DNA of 64,000 nucleotides from Streptomyces sp. PKU-EA00015. GTDB taxonomy: Bacteria > Actinomycetota > Actinomycetes > Streptomycetales > Streptomycetaceae. Shown here piece after piece: positions 42,274-50,555 of the stretch. Both the position numbers and the translations under genes were made by a program. The notes beneath the pieces were generated by a model. The model had not been told where the DNA came from, did no database searches, and was given only the letters and a program-made list of their open reading frames with translations. The stretch covers positions 62,001-126,000 of the forward strand of contig NZ_JABZEE010000049.1 of the NCBI RefSeq assembly GCF_013387495.1, given 5' to 3'. Each line of letters opens with the position of its first letter. Position 1 is the stretch's first letter.

Positions 42274-42902
42274 CTGTCCTTCTCCTTGCGGAGCAGGTCG
42301 CTGAGCTCGTCGAGCTCGGCGCGGACCTGATCGATACGGGGGTTGCCTTCGGCAACGGAGGGACGTGAGGGCGGCGCCGGGTGCGGCGCGGGCCGGGGCG
42401 CGGCTTGGGGCTGGGGCGCGGCTTGCGGCTGCGGCGCGGGCTGGGGCTGCGCGTGGAGCGGCGGCGCTGCGTAGGGGGAGCCGTGGGTGGGGGCGGTCGA
42501 GGGGGGCGGACAGCCGTATCCGAACTGCGGCTGCGGGTGGGGGCCGTGGTACGCCTGCGGCCGGGTCGCGAAGTGCTTGGTCTCGGCGAACAGGTAGTAC
42601 GTGACCACCAGGACCCCGATGGCGAGCAGCACGGCGATGGCCACGTTCGACCGGGGCAGCTCGAGGTCAGCGGTCGGGTCCGACATCACCAGGCCGAAGC
42701 AGACCGCCACCGCGAGCAAGGTCGCCGCGAACAGTGCCCAGTCCCGCGGGCGGCGCGTGACCACCGCGAGCCGCAGCATGGTGGCCCATGACAGCAGCCC
42801 ACAGCTGATCATCGGCATCAGCGCGAAGAGCACGCGCAGCACGATCACCGAGGCGGAGACCTCCCGCGGGGGCTGCGGCGGCGCATAGCCGGGGCCGTGC
42901 AT
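42270..42902 (-). CDS. Membrane protein coupled to the kinase
   Basis: A 210-residue protein with four membrane helices (about residues 15-120: VIVLRVLFALMPMISCGLLS, WALFAATLLAVAVCFGLVM, VAIAVLLAIGVLVVTYYLF). A long cytoplasmic Pro/Gln/Ala tail with repeats such as PQPQAAPQPQAAPRPAP and a C-terminal helix (IDQVRAELDELSDLLRKEKD) follow. The stop overlaps the kinase start, so the two are made together. I infer a membrane anchor or substrate for the soluble kinase. ATG at 42902 has AGGAG five bases upstream. No family recognised. Confidence 0.78.
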   Translation of the reverse strand: MHGPGYAPPQPPREVSASVIVLRVLFALMPMISCGLLSWATMLRLAVVTRRPRDWALFAATLLAVAVCFGLVMSDPTADLELPRSNVAIAVLLAIGVLVVTYYLFAETKHFATRPQAYHGPHPQPQFGYGCPPPSTAPTHGSPYAAPPLHAQPQPAPQPQAAPQPQAAPRPAPHPAPPSRPSVAEGNPRIDQVRAELDELSDLLRKEKDR

Positions 42903-43001
42903 GAATGCTCCTGGATGGCTGGAAACACACTGGTCGGTGTCGAGCGTATACACCGACACCGACAACGGCCCCGGGGTTGTACGGAACCGTTGTCGAACCC
43001 G

Positions 43002-45050
43002 TCACTCCGGCCGCACGGTGCCGTCCGTCAGCCCGTCGTACAGGCCCTGCACCAGCTGTTCGCCCAGCCTGTTCGCGAGCCGCAGCGCGTCCTCGAACTC
43101 GGCCAGCGCCCGGAAGCGGGCCCCGTAGCGCTGCTGGTCCGCGAGCGGGAGGCGCGGCAGTTGGAGGCGGCGCACGTCGAGGCGGGTCGCGGTCGACGCG
43201 TAGCTGCTGGCCTGGCGCTGGTTGGCGCTGCCGCGCAGGAAGCCCGCGAGGAACCAGGGGTCGAGCGCGGCCGGGTCCGGGCGCAGCAGTTGGAGGTTGC
43301 GGCCGAGGGCCGCGCCCGCCGCGGCGTCGTCGGCCACGCGCACGACCGTGCCGCCGCCGAGCACGGGGACGACGACGTCGCCCGCCTCGACCAGCACGGG
43401 CTCCTCCTCGGGGCCGTCGGGCAGGCTCCCGGAGGGTGGCCTGCCCGCCAGGACGTCCTGCTCGGTGAGGACCGCCACGGGGGCGCCGGCCGGAGCGGCG
43501 CCCGGTCCTCCGGCACGCAGGACGAGAGCGCCCGCGCGGGCGAGCTCGCCCACGGTGGTGGACGGCCAGTGCGCGGGGGCGGCCGGGGGCTGCTCGACGG
43601 GCGGGGGCGTGAGCTCGCCGGTGCGCCGCAGGGTCTCCGTCAGCCGGTCGCGCACGGCGCCCAGTTCGGCGGTGCCGCCGCCCGCGGCCGGGGGCGGCAG
43701 GTGACGGGCGGGGGCCAGGTCCACGTCGTCGTCGAGGAGTTCGATGACGGGGACGGGCCTGCTCACGCCGGGGTTCTCCGTGGCGGAGCCGTTCCGTTCG
43801 AACGGCAGCCACGCCTCCAGCACCGTGTCCTGTACGGCGGGCCAGTCGAGCCTGTCGCGGCCCGCCGCCGTCGCCTGGTCGGTGGCCGCGGCGTCGACGA
43901 GGAGCAGGTCGGGCGAGGGCCGGTCGGTGGCGCCGGGCCTGCGCAGCACCCACAGGTGGAGCGGGATGCCGTACGGGGGTGCCGCCCCGGCGGGCAGGGC
44001 GATGACGGCGCGCAGGGCGCCGCGGCGCAGCAGCCCGGCGCGGATGCGGCGGCCGGAGCGGCGGGAAGCGGCGGCCGGGGGCATCAGAAGGACCGCGGTG
44101 CCGCCGGGGCGGAGGCGGGCGAGCGCGTGCTGGACCCAGGCCAGCTCCGATTCCGTACGCGCGGGGAAGCCGTACTCCCAGCGGGGGTCGTAGGCGAGTT
44201 CGTCGTGGCCCCAGTTGCGCTCGTTGAACGGCGGGTGGCACAGCACGGCGTCCGCGCCGAGATCTCCGAACGCGTCCGCGCGCAGGGCGTCCCCGGCCGC
44301 CGCCCGTACGTCGGCGTCGGTGTTCAGGGCGAGCCGCAGGGCCGTGAGGGCGGCCAGGTCGGGGTCCGCCTCCTGGGCGTACAGCGCGGCGGGCCGCTCG
44401 ACGGCGCGCAGCAGTGCGCCGGTGCCGCAGGCCGGGTCGAGGACGCGGCGGGCGGGGCCGGCGAGAGCGGCCATGAGCGCGGCGGGGCCGGGCGGGGTGA
44501 GCGTGTACTGCCGGGGATTCGCGTCGAGGTGACGGCCGAGCAGGAACTCGAACGCCTGGCGGGCCCCGGTCTCCGCGGCGAGCTCCGCGACGCCGCGCAG
44601 CATCAGCGCGGAGGGGACGAGTTCCTCCGCGAGCGGTGTCCGCACGGCGCGCGGGGCGCCGAATCGCAGGCTCAGCACCTCCTCCAGCGCGCCGGGCAGC
44701 ACCTCGGCGAGGCGAGTGTCGGAGACCGCCGAGAGCTCCAGCCAGCCGGCCGGCCTGTCGCGTACGAGAAGGAGCGCGCAGCCGGCGTGCACCAGGGCGG
44801 TGACGGCGCCGGAGGGGTGGCCCGCCAGTTGCTGCCAGACCCGTTCGCGCAGCGGGACCTCGGCCAGTTTCCCCTGGTCGCGCAGCCACTGCTCGACATC
44901 GGCGAGGGCGAAGGAGGGGCTGGTCTCGGTGCCGCCGACGGGCTTCGGGAAGTCGGCGTGCCGGCGCCGCCAGTTGCTCACGGCGGCACGGCCCACTCCC
45001 GCGAGCCGGGCGATTCCGGCGGCGGTCACCTCTGCTGCGTTGTCCGGCAC
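43002..45050 (-). CDS. HTH-HsdM-HsdS-like fusion, non-canonical motif IV
   Basis: A 682-residue protein. Residues 8-60 form a MerR-like HTH (IARLAGVGRAAVSNWRRRHADF). A helical HsdM-type linker leads to the N6-adenine methylase fold: SAM motif I VLDPACGTGALL (about 203-214) and motif IV HPPF (272-275) where active enzymes have NPPF/NPPY/DPPY. The C-terminus (about 500-682) resembles an HsdS specificity half (WFLAGFLRGSANQRQASSY, LQLPRLPLADQQRYGARF). No nuclease or HsdR gene is present. It may be an orphan methylase, or a DNA-binding protein that lost catalysis. GTG at 45050 follows GAGGGGAG; GTG at 45086 is possible. Confidence 0.82.
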   Translation of the reverse strand: MPDNAAEVTAAGIARLAGVGRAAVSNWRRRHADFPKPVGGTETSPSFALADVEQWLRDQGKLAEVPLRERVWQQLAGHPSGAVTALVHAGCALLLVRDRPAGWLELSAVSDTRLAEVLPGALEEVLSLRFGAPRAVRTPLAEELVPSALMLRGVAELAAETGARQAFEFLLGRHLDANPRQYTLTPPGPAALMAALAGPARRVLDPACGTGALLRAVERPAALYAQEADPDLAALTALRLALNTDADVRAAAGDALRADAFGDLGADAVLCHPPFNERNWGHDELAYDPRWEYGFPARTESELAWVQHALARLRPGGTAVLLMPPAAASRRSGRRIRAGLLRRGALRAVIALPAGAAPPYGIPLHLWVLRRPGATDRPSPDLLLVDAAATDQATAAGRDRLDWPAVQDTVLEAWLPFERNGSATENPGVSRPVPVIELLDDDVDLAPARHLPPPAAGGGTAELGAVRDRLTETLRRTGELTPPPVEQPPAAPAHWPSTTVGELARAGALVLRAGGPGAAPAGAPVAVLTEQDVLAGRPPSGSLPDGPEEEPVLVEAGDVVVPVLGGGTVVRVADDAAAGAALGRNLQLLRPDPAALDPWFLAGFLRGSANQRQASSYASTATRLDVRRLQLPRLPLADQQRYGARFRALAEFEDALRLANRLGEQLVQGLYDGLTDGTVRPE

Positions 45051-45241
45051 CCGGCTGGCTCCCCTCGACCTGTTCCGGCGGCGCACCGGCGGCTGTCGCG
45101 CGCCCCGGCGGGCCGGTCTGCCCAGCGGGGTGGTCCGGCGACCGTCCGCGCGGGCGGTTCCGATGCTGTGGCGGTGATCCTACCCGCCTTCACGGCCGAC
45201 CTCGATTCACATGACGACCCCGGCGTGAATGAGATTTCTTG

Positions 45242-45270
45242 TTGACCCGGTTCACAAGCTCTGCTCTTAT
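45242..45270 (+). promoter_or_regulatory. Housekeeping-type promoter of DUF4190 gene
   Basis: TTGACC (45242-45247), a 17-base spacer and TCTTAT (45265-45270) match a HrdB-type promoter. Transcription would begin about 55 bases before the ATG at 45333. Confidence 0.5.
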
Positions 45271-45332
45271 TGACCCATCGGAACACGGATCCGACTCCAC
45301 GGGTCCGGCCACAACTTTCGGGGGGTACACCC

Positions 45333-46139
45333 ATGTCGCAGTCCGCTCAGCAGCCCGAGGCGCCGCACGGCGCCTGGACGTACGGCGCTCCCGGCGCACC
45401 CGCCCCGGTGCGCAACGGGCTCGGCACGGCCGCCCTGGTGCTCGGCATCATCGGCGCCGTCACCGGATTCGTCCCGCTGCTCTTCTGGCTCGGCGGCCTC
45501 CTCGGCCTGCTCGCCCTGGTCCTGGGCCTGCTGGGCCGGGGCCGCGCCAAGCGCGGGGAGGCCACCAACAAGGGCGCCGCGACGGCCGGAGCGATCCTGG
45601 GTCTGATCGCGATGATCGTGGGCGTGGTGATCGGGATCGCCACGGTGAAGGCCGTGGACGACGCGGTCGACGACCTGAACAAGACCGCCGGGAACACCGC
45701 TCCGAAGGACCCGTCCAAGAAGGACAGGGACGGGAAGAACGCGAAGGCCGAGGTGCTCGCCGCCGGCGAGAGCATCGTCTACGACGACGACCTGACGGTC
45801 ACCGTCTCCGCGCCCGAGCCGTTCACCCCCGGCGAGTACGCCGTCGGCCACACCAAGGGCAACAAGGCCCACCAGGTCACGATCACCATCGAGAACGCCG
45901 GCAAGAAGAAGTTCGACTCGACCCTCGTCACGGTCACGGCCCGCGCGGGCAAGGACGGTGTGAGCGCCGAGCAGATCTTCGACGACAAGGCAGGACAGGG
46001 CTTCGACAGCACGATCCTGCCCGGCAAGAAGGCCACGGTGACCTACGCCTTCGACACCCCGGCAAACGCGAAGAACCTCACGGTCGAGGTCGTCCCCGAC
46101 GTCTGGTACGACGCCTCGCAGTGGGACCTGGCGCTCTGA
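45333..46139 (+). CDS. DUF4190 + DUF4352 membrane protein
   Basis: A 268-residue protein: a Pro/Gln/Ala cytoplasmic head, a DUF4190 hairpin of two membrane-helix segments (GLGTAALVLGIIGAVTGFVP and ATAGAILGLIAMIVGVVIGI) and an extracellular DUF4352 beta-sandwich (about 135-268) with VTVSAPEPFTPGEYAVG and HQVTITIENAGKKKFDSTLV. DUF4352 domains are found on surface and lipoproteins of Gram-positives; the role is unknown. ATG at 45333 after GGGGGGT. The downstream lipoprotein gene is 159 bases away and may be co-expressed. Confidence 0.88.
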   Translation: MSQSAQQPEAPHGAWTYGAPGAPAPVRNGLGTAALVLGIIGAVTGFVPLLFWLGGLLGLLALVLGLLGRGRAKRGEATNKGAATAGAILGLIAMIVGVVIGIATVKAVDDAVDDLNKTAGNTAPKDPSKKDRDGKNAKAEVLAAGESIVYDDDLTVTVSAPEPFTPGEYAVGHTKGNKAHQVTITIENAGKKKFDSTLVTVTARAGKDGVSAEQIFDDKAGQGFDSTILPGKKATVTYAFDTPANAKNLTVEVVPDVWYDASQWDLAL

Positions 46140-46298
46140 GCCGGTCCCCGGCCCCTGCTCCCGCCACCGCGCGGGACGGGGCCGCCCCGGGCGGCCGGCT
46201 TCCCTGACCGGCGCCCGCCGCGCACCCCGGCCGCCGGGCGCCCCCGACGCCCCACCGGACCCCAGCACCCCCTTCCACCCCTGCCTCGGAGAACCTCC

Positions 46299-47066
46299 AT
46301 GCCTGCCACCGCTCCCCGCCGGTTCACGCACCTCGTCCGTGCCGCGCTCTGCGCCGGCGTCGCGCTCGCCGCGACGGCCTGCGGCCCCTTCTCGGGGGCT
46401 TCCGACGAGGCGGACGGGCCCTTCCCCGGGATGTCCGGACCGGAGATCGCCGACAAGGCCGCCAAGGCGACCACGAAGGCGACGTCCCTGACCGTCGACT
46501 TCGCCGGCGACACGACCGACGGAAACATCAAGGCCTACATGGCGATCGACTCCAAAGGCGACTGCAAGGGGACGATCACCATGGGCGGCACCGGGACCGC
46601 CGAGCTGGTGCGCGCCGGCGACACGGCCTACATGCGCTTCGACGAGGCGTTCCTGCGCAGCCAGAACGAGGGCGGCACGGCCGAGGAGAACGCGGAGGTC
46701 CTGAAGATGCTCAAGGGCCGCTGGCTGAAGGAGGAAGCGTCCTCGCCCGAGGCGAAGGAGCAGCTGCAGTTCTGCGAACTGGACACGTTCCTGGGCGAGT
46801 TCCGTGAGGGCTTCTCCCTGATGCGGCGCGGCGAGACCAGCACGCTGCAGGGGAAGCAGGTGGTCGTCCTCACCCAGAAGGACGGGGACGCGAGCTACAA
46901 GTTCTACGTCGCCGCCGAGGGCGAGCCGTACGTGCTGAAGGTGGAGCAGAAGGGCGGCGAGGAGCCGGGCACGATGACGTTCACGGACTTCAACAAGCCC
47001 CTGGGGGCGATCAAGCCGGCCGCCAAGGACGTCATCGACCTGCACAAGACCAGGCCGAAGCAGTGA
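46299..47066 (+). CDS. Lipoprotein, LppX/LprG-like
   Basis: A 255-residue predicted lipoprotein: basic head, hydrophobic run and lipobox LAATAC (Cys28). The mature part (KATTKATSLTVDFAGDTTDG, AYMAIDSKGDCKGTITMGG, GDTAYMRFDEAFL, TFTDFNKPLGAI) follows the pattern of mycobacterial LppX/LprG half-barrel lipoproteins that bind lipids. ATG at 46299 follows GGAGA. A strong hairpin lies 18 bases after the stop. Ligand unknown. Confidence 0.85.
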   Translation: MPATAPRRFTHLVRAALCAGVALAATACGPFSGASDEADGPFPGMSGPEIADKAAKATTKATSLTVDFAGDTTDGNIKAYMAIDSKGDCKGTITMGGTGTAELVRAGDTAYMRFDEAFLRSQNEGGTAEENAEVLKMLKGRWLKEEASSPEAKEQLQFCELDTFLGEFREGFSLMRRGETSTLQGKQVVVLTQKDGDASYKFYVAAEGEPYVLKVEQKGGEEPGTMTFTDFNKPLGAIKPAAKDVIDLHKTRPKQ

Positions 47067-47083
47067 GCGCCGAGGGTGAACGA

Positions 47084-47115
47084 CCGGGGAGGCCGCGGAG
47101 GGGCGGCCTCCCCGG
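47084..47115 (+). terminator. Terminator after lipoprotein gene
   Basis: CCGGGGAGGCCGC (47084-47096) pairs perfectly with GCGGCCTCCCCGG (47103-47115), loop of six bases, directly past the lipoprotein stop. Confidence 0.8.
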
Positions 47116-47200
47116 CCGCCGTGCATGCATGCCCCGGCAGCCGGGCCGGCTCCCAGGACGGGCGTCGTCACCGGCAACGCGGGCCCGCGGGCGCGGAGGA

Positions 47201-47230
47201 GCGGGGGCGAGCGGGGGCGAGCGGGGGCGG
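47201..47230. repeat. Three 10-bp tandem copies of GCGGGGGCGA
   Basis: GCGGGGGCGA occurs twice exactly (47201-47220) and once with a last-base change (47221-47230). It lies in the short gap between the lipoprotein terminator and the GNAT gene. It is probably a simple slippage repeat. Confidence 0.7.
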
Positions 47231-47255
47231 GGGCACGAGCGCCGCCGCGCGGGTG

Positions 47256-48002
47256 TCACACGCCGTGGCGCACCCAGACGTTCGGCTCCACGTACACGGC
47301 GTAGCCGCGCTCGGCCTCGACGTGCACCGGGACCAGCGCACCCGGGACCTCGACCTCGCCGGTGGTGTCGAAGGGCAGTCCCGTCCACTTCCGCCACTCC
47401 GCGGTCGAACCGGACACCGTCATCGACGCGTGCGCCACCTTCTCGACCACACCGCCCGCGCGGACGTGGACGCGCAGCCAGGGGTCGTGCGGAAGGCCGT
47501 CCGACGGGCGGGTACGGAAGGCGTACTCGTCGATGGACGCGGCCGGTTCGGCGCTCTTCGCGCTCGGCCGCACCGGCGCTATCAGCTCGGCGAAGCCGAG
47601 TCGGCGCACGTTGTCCCGCAGTGCGGCCAGCATCTGCCCGGATATGCCCTGCCCCTGCCGGTCCGTGGCCACCGTGATCTCGATCGCGCTGACGACGTCC
47701 GGCTTGCGGCCGTGCCGCAGATCGGAGAACGCCCAGAGCATCACCTGGTCCCAGCCCCGATCGGGCAACTCGCGCCGTCCGTCGGCGTCCAGGGCCAGCG
47801 GCACGCTGAACGCACGTGCCACGACCCGGCCCTCCGGGTCGGTCGCGACCAGCACGTAGTCCGGCAGCTCCGCGACGATCCGCCCGATGTTGGCCCAGCC
47901 CACCGGGTCATGGGTGACGAACTCGTCCCAGGTGTCGAGCATCTGCCACATGGGGCCCTGGAGTTCGGGGCGTTCGGCGAGGGTCGTGATCACGAGATTC
48001 AT
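47256..48002 (-). CDS. GNAT family N-acetyltransferase
   Basis: A 248-residue protein with a GNAT fold: VVARAFSVPLALD (beta strand region), then VSAIEITVATDRQGQGISGQMLAAL (part) containing the acetyl-CoA pyrophosphate loop RQGQGIS, followed by VRRLGFAELIAPVRPSAK. The C-terminal 90 residues (DPWLRVHVRAGGVVEKVAHA, FDTTGEVEVPGALVPV) form an extra domain seen in larger actinobacterial members. The acceptor is unknown. ATG at 48002. Confidence 0.87.
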   Translation of the reverse strand: MNLVITTLAERPELQGPMWQMLDTWDEFVTHDPVGWANIGRIVAELPDYVLVATDPEGRVVARAFSVPLALDADGRRELPDRGWDQVMLWAFSDLRHGRKPDVVSAIEITVATDRQGQGISGQMLAALRDNVRRLGFAELIAPVRPSAKSAEPAASIDEYAFRTRPSDGLPHDPWLRVHVRAGGVVEKVAHASMTVSGSTAEWRKWTGLPFDTTGEVEVPGALVPVHVEAERGYAVYVEPNVWVRHGV

Positions 48003-48099
48003 GCCCGCAGGCTAACGACCGCCGTGTCCTCGCCCCACCGGTTTGTTCCGGCGCGCTGCGGCCGCCCCCACGGTCGCCTCCCCGCCGTCGTGCCTGGAG

Positions 48100-48843
48100 T
48101 CAGCCACCGCACTGACGCAGCATCGCCCTCTTGTCGGCCGCCGTCACGGGCAGTTCGTACGCCGTCGACACCTGGGCGAAGCGCACGGCGTAGGAGCAGC
48201 GGACGCGCTTGTGGGGCGGCAGCCAGGAGGCCGGCCCCGAGTCGCCCTTGGCGCTGTTCGCGCGGCCCTCGACCGGCAGCAGATTCAGCGGGTCGTTCGC
48301 GAGGCGCCGCCGCTTGGCTTCGTCCCAGCGGGCCGCCCCCATCTGCCAGCTGTACGACAGCGGCACGACGTGGTCTATCTGCACCTCGGCCGCCCGGCGC
48401 TTGCGCCACTCGATGGTCCTGCCGGTGTACGGGTCGGCCAGCGTCATGCGCACCACCACGCATTCGGAGCCCGAGCGGTGGGCTATGTCGTGACCGTCGC
48501 GGGCGAGCAGGTCGTTGCGGGTGTCGCAGCCGTTCCGGGCGAACGGCACGCCGTCCGCCGTGTCCAGCCACGCGTAGCCGAACTCGTCCCGGTCGTAACC
48601 GGTCCTGGGCCCCCGCCCCTTGGTGGCCAGCGCTGCGATGATCTCGCGGGCGTCCGCCCGCTCGCGGTCGGTGGTGAGGGCGCCGAGACCGGGCCGGGTC
48701 CCCTCGGGGTTGTCGAGGGGACTGGTGCCGGGGGAGGCATCCCGGGCGTCGGCGCCGGGCCGGGCTCCGGTGCCGTCGCATCCGGCGAGCACGACGACGG
48801 CCAGCAGCGCGGCCCCTCCGGCGAACGTCCCGTGTCTTGTCAC
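48100..48843 (-). CDS. HNH endonuclease lipoprotein (DUF1524-like)
   Basis: A 247-residue predicted surface lipoprotein: a GTG start, hydrophobic head and lipobox VLAGC (Cys22). A low-complexity linker leads to an HNH nuclease domain with VQIDHVVPLSYSW (catalytic His), RRLANDPLNLLPVEG (Asn) and RANSAKGDSGPASWLPP. Upstream, the NGCDTRNDLLARDG block typical of secreted streptomycete HNH proteins is present. It may degrade external DNA for nutrition or defence. No immunity gene is adjacent, and none is needed if it acts outside. Confidence 0.9.
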   Translation of the reverse strand: MTRHGTFAGGAALLAVVVLAGCDGTGARPGADARDASPGTSPLDNPEGTRPGLGALTTDRERADAREIIAALATKGRGPRTGYDRDEFGYAWLDTADGVPFARNGCDTRNDLLARDGHDIAHRSGSECVVVRMTLADPYTGRTIEWRKRRAAEVQIDHVVPLSYSWQMGAARWDEAKRRRLANDPLNLLPVEGRANSAKGDSGPASWLPPHKRVRCSYAVRFAQVSTAYELPVTAADKRAMLRQCGG

Positions 48844-48907
48844 GCCGGTACGCTACCGGGCCCGGGGACCGCGCGGACGGCGGAGTGCGCGGATGCGGGC
48901 CCGGCTG

Positions 48908-49774
48908 TCAGACCTTCCCGATCCCGAGCGTGTTCTGCGCGGGCAGCAGGCCCGTGCCGAGCGCCGCGAGCCAGTAGGGTCCGAGCAGTTCGGACAGGCG
49001 CGTGGTGTCGTCGGGGCCGAGGGCCCGCCACGGCGCGGCGACCGTCTCGTCCGTACGCCGCTCGATCTCGGCGCGCAGGGCGCGTCCTTCGGTGGTGGCC
49101 GTGCCGTCGTGGTCCACCAGCCCGCGCGCGGCGAGCCGTTCGCGTCCGGCGCGCCACTCGGCCTCGCTCCAGCCCCGACCGGCGAAGGTCTCGACAGGAG
49201 CGGCGCCGACGCCGGCGAAGGAGACCAGCGACTCGACCGGGTCGAGTCCGGCGGTCAGCAGGGCGGCGATGTGCCCGTCACCGCGGTGCTCGCGCAGGAT
49301 CGTGGCGGCCTGCCACAGGACGAGGTGCGGCTCGTCGGCCCAGGGCAGCGCGGCGTTGGCGGCGGCGAGGGGCCGGCCGGCGCCGTCGGCGGCCTCTGCG
49401 GCGCGGCGGGCGAGCGCGGCAGCCTCGCCGAGGGCGGGCGTGCCGATGGCGTCCGTGAGGACGTCGCGGTACATGCGGTCGACGGCGCGCAGCCGTGCCG
49501 CGAGGACGTCGCCCGGCGCGGCGGTCCGCCAGGCGGCGGGCACGTACCGGGCCACCATCCGCGGGCTGAAGCTGTGGAACGCGGAGGAGACCTGTGCGGT
49601 CCCCGCCTCGCCCAGGGGTGCGGCGCGCCAGGCGAAGTAGCTGGGCCAGCGCTCGTCGGTGTCGTAGCCGAGGGCCGCGGCCTCCTCGAAGGCCGGCGGC
49701 GCGTAGTACAGCAGGGCGTGCAGGGGCTCCAGCAGATGCCACATCTGCCGTACGCGCCCGAGTTCGTCGGTCAT
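48908..49774 (-). CDS. SCO6745-like helical protein
   Basis: A 288-residue protein matching the actinobacterial SCO6745 family as I recall it: VRQMWHLLEPLHALLYYAP at the N-terminus, FAWRAAPLG, ARYVPAAWR, LPWADEPHLVLWQAATILRE (part) and a C-terminal winged-helix-like part (AAGRERLAARGLVDHDGTAT, part) with LGPYWLAALGTGLLPAQN. Function unknown. ATG at 49774 is preceded by GGAGGAGG. Divergent from a TetR gene and probably its target. Confidence 0.85.
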   Translation of the reverse strand: MTDELGRVRQMWHLLEPLHALLYYAPPAFEEAAALGYDTDERWPSYFAWRAAPLGEAGTAQVSSAFHSFSPRMVARYVPAAWRTAAPGDVLAARLRAVDRMYRDVLTDAIGTPALGEAAALARRAAEAADGAGRPLAAANAALPWADEPHLVLWQAATILREHRGDGHIAALLTAGLDPVESLVSFAGVGAAPVETFAGRGWSEAEWRAGRERLAARGLVDHDGTATTEGRALRAEIERRTDETVAAPWRALGPDDTTRLSELLGPYWLAALGTGLLPAQNTLGIGKV

Positions 49775-49800
49775 GACGCCTCCTCCCGTCACCTGCCTTG

Positions 49801-49851
49801 TCTAGCCACTGCCTAGATTGCTCCCGAGCGGGTAACTTGTCAATGACTAGA
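49801..49851. promoter_or_regulatory. TetR-type operator region with CTAG repeats
   Basis: TCTAG (49801-49805) and CTAGA (49813-49817) form an inverted repeat with a 7-base spacer; a further CTAGA lies at 49847-49851. CTAG is very rare in such GC-rich DNA, so three copies in 50 bases stand out. The region separates the divergent SCO6745-like and TetR genes. Confidence 0.55.
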
Positions 49852-49864
49852 TTCCGCGTAGCCT
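49837..49864 (+). promoter_or_regulatory. Promoter of TetR gene, probably leaderless
   Basis: TTGTCA (49837-49842), a 16-base spacer and TAGCCT (49859-49864) precede the ATG at 49871 by only six bases, so the mRNA probably starts at or next to the start codon. No ribosome site is visible, in line with a leaderless transcript. Confidence 0.5.
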
Positions 49865-49870
49865 GGACTC

Positions 49871-50446
49871 ATGCGTGAGCGCACCTACCACCACGGCGAT
49901 CTGCGGCGGGCGGTCCTGGCGGCGGCCCTCGACGTCATCTCCGCCGAGGGCCCCGCCGCACTCAGCCTGCGCGACCTCGCCCGCCGGGCGGGCGTCTCCC
50001 ATGCGGCGCCCGCCCACCACTTCAAGGACCGGGCCGGCCTGCTCACGGCGATCGCGGCCGAGGGCTACGCGCTGCTGGCCGACGCGCTCGCCCAGGCACC
50101 GGACTTGCGCGAACGGGGCGTGGCGTACGTCCGCTTCGCCCTCGCGCACCCCGCGCACTTCCAGGTCATGTTCCAGCCGGACCTCTACCGCACCGGCGAC
50201 CCGGGCCTGCTGGCCGCCAAGGAACGCGCCTCGGCCGAGCTGCGCGCCGGCATCACCACGCTCGGCACGACCCCGGACCCCCGCACCGCCGGCATCGCGG
50301 CCTGGTCCCTGGCACACGGTTTCGCGACGCTGCTGCTCACCCACAACCTGACCGCCCCGCTCGACGACCGTGATCCGGAGGAGATGTTCCGCACTCTCAC
50401 CGGCCTGCTGTTCACACCGGAGATGCGCCAAGTCCCCCGGGAATAA
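49871..50446 (+). CDS. TetR/AcrR family regulator
   Basis: A 191-residue repressor. The N-terminal HTH is HHGDLRRAVLAAALDVISAE, then LSLRDLARRAGVSHAAPAHHF (part) with the recognition helix. The C-terminal domain belongs to the WHG type (LAHPAHFQVMFQPDLYRTGD, then LAHGFATLLLTHNL), which often binds small hydrophobic ligands. It likely controls itself and the divergent SCO6745-like gene through the CTAG-containing sites between them. Confidence 0.93.
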   Translation: MRERTYHHGDLRRAVLAAALDVISAEGPAALSLRDLARRAGVSHAAPAHHFKDRAGLLTAIAAEGYALLADALAQAPDLRERGVAYVRFALAHPAHFQVMFQPDLYRTGDPGLLAAKERASAELRAGITTLGTTPDPRTAGIAAWSLAHGFATLLLTHNLTAPLDDRDPEEMFRTLTGLLFTPEMRQVPRE

Positions 50447-50465
50447 CCGGAGTCGACCGCCACTT

Positions 50466-50528
50466 GAAGGTGTTCGCAACCAACGCGACGCACCTTCGCG
50501 ACCGGCTGACGCACCTTCGCGATCGGCT
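50466..50528 (+). promoter_or_regulatory. Tandem 21-bp operator-like repeats before SGNH gene
   Basis: GACGCACCTTCGCGA(C/T)CGGCT occurs twice head to tail (50487-50507 and 50508-50528), differing at one base. The first copy's CACCTTC is mirrored upstream by GAAGGTG (50466-50472). A 21-bp period places a bound protein on the same DNA face. The site ends about 28 bases before the SGNH start codon. Confidence 0.55.
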
Positions 50529-50555
50529 TCGGAACGAGCAACGGGCGGGGACCGC

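Noticed and set aside
43002-45050. Complete type I or IIG restriction-modification system
   Set aside because: No nuclease domain in the protein and no HsdR-like neighbour; motif IV is also altered.
47201-47230. Regulatory direct repeats before the GNAT gene end
   Set aside because: Short G-rich slippage repeat downstream of two convergent genes; no promoter is expected there.
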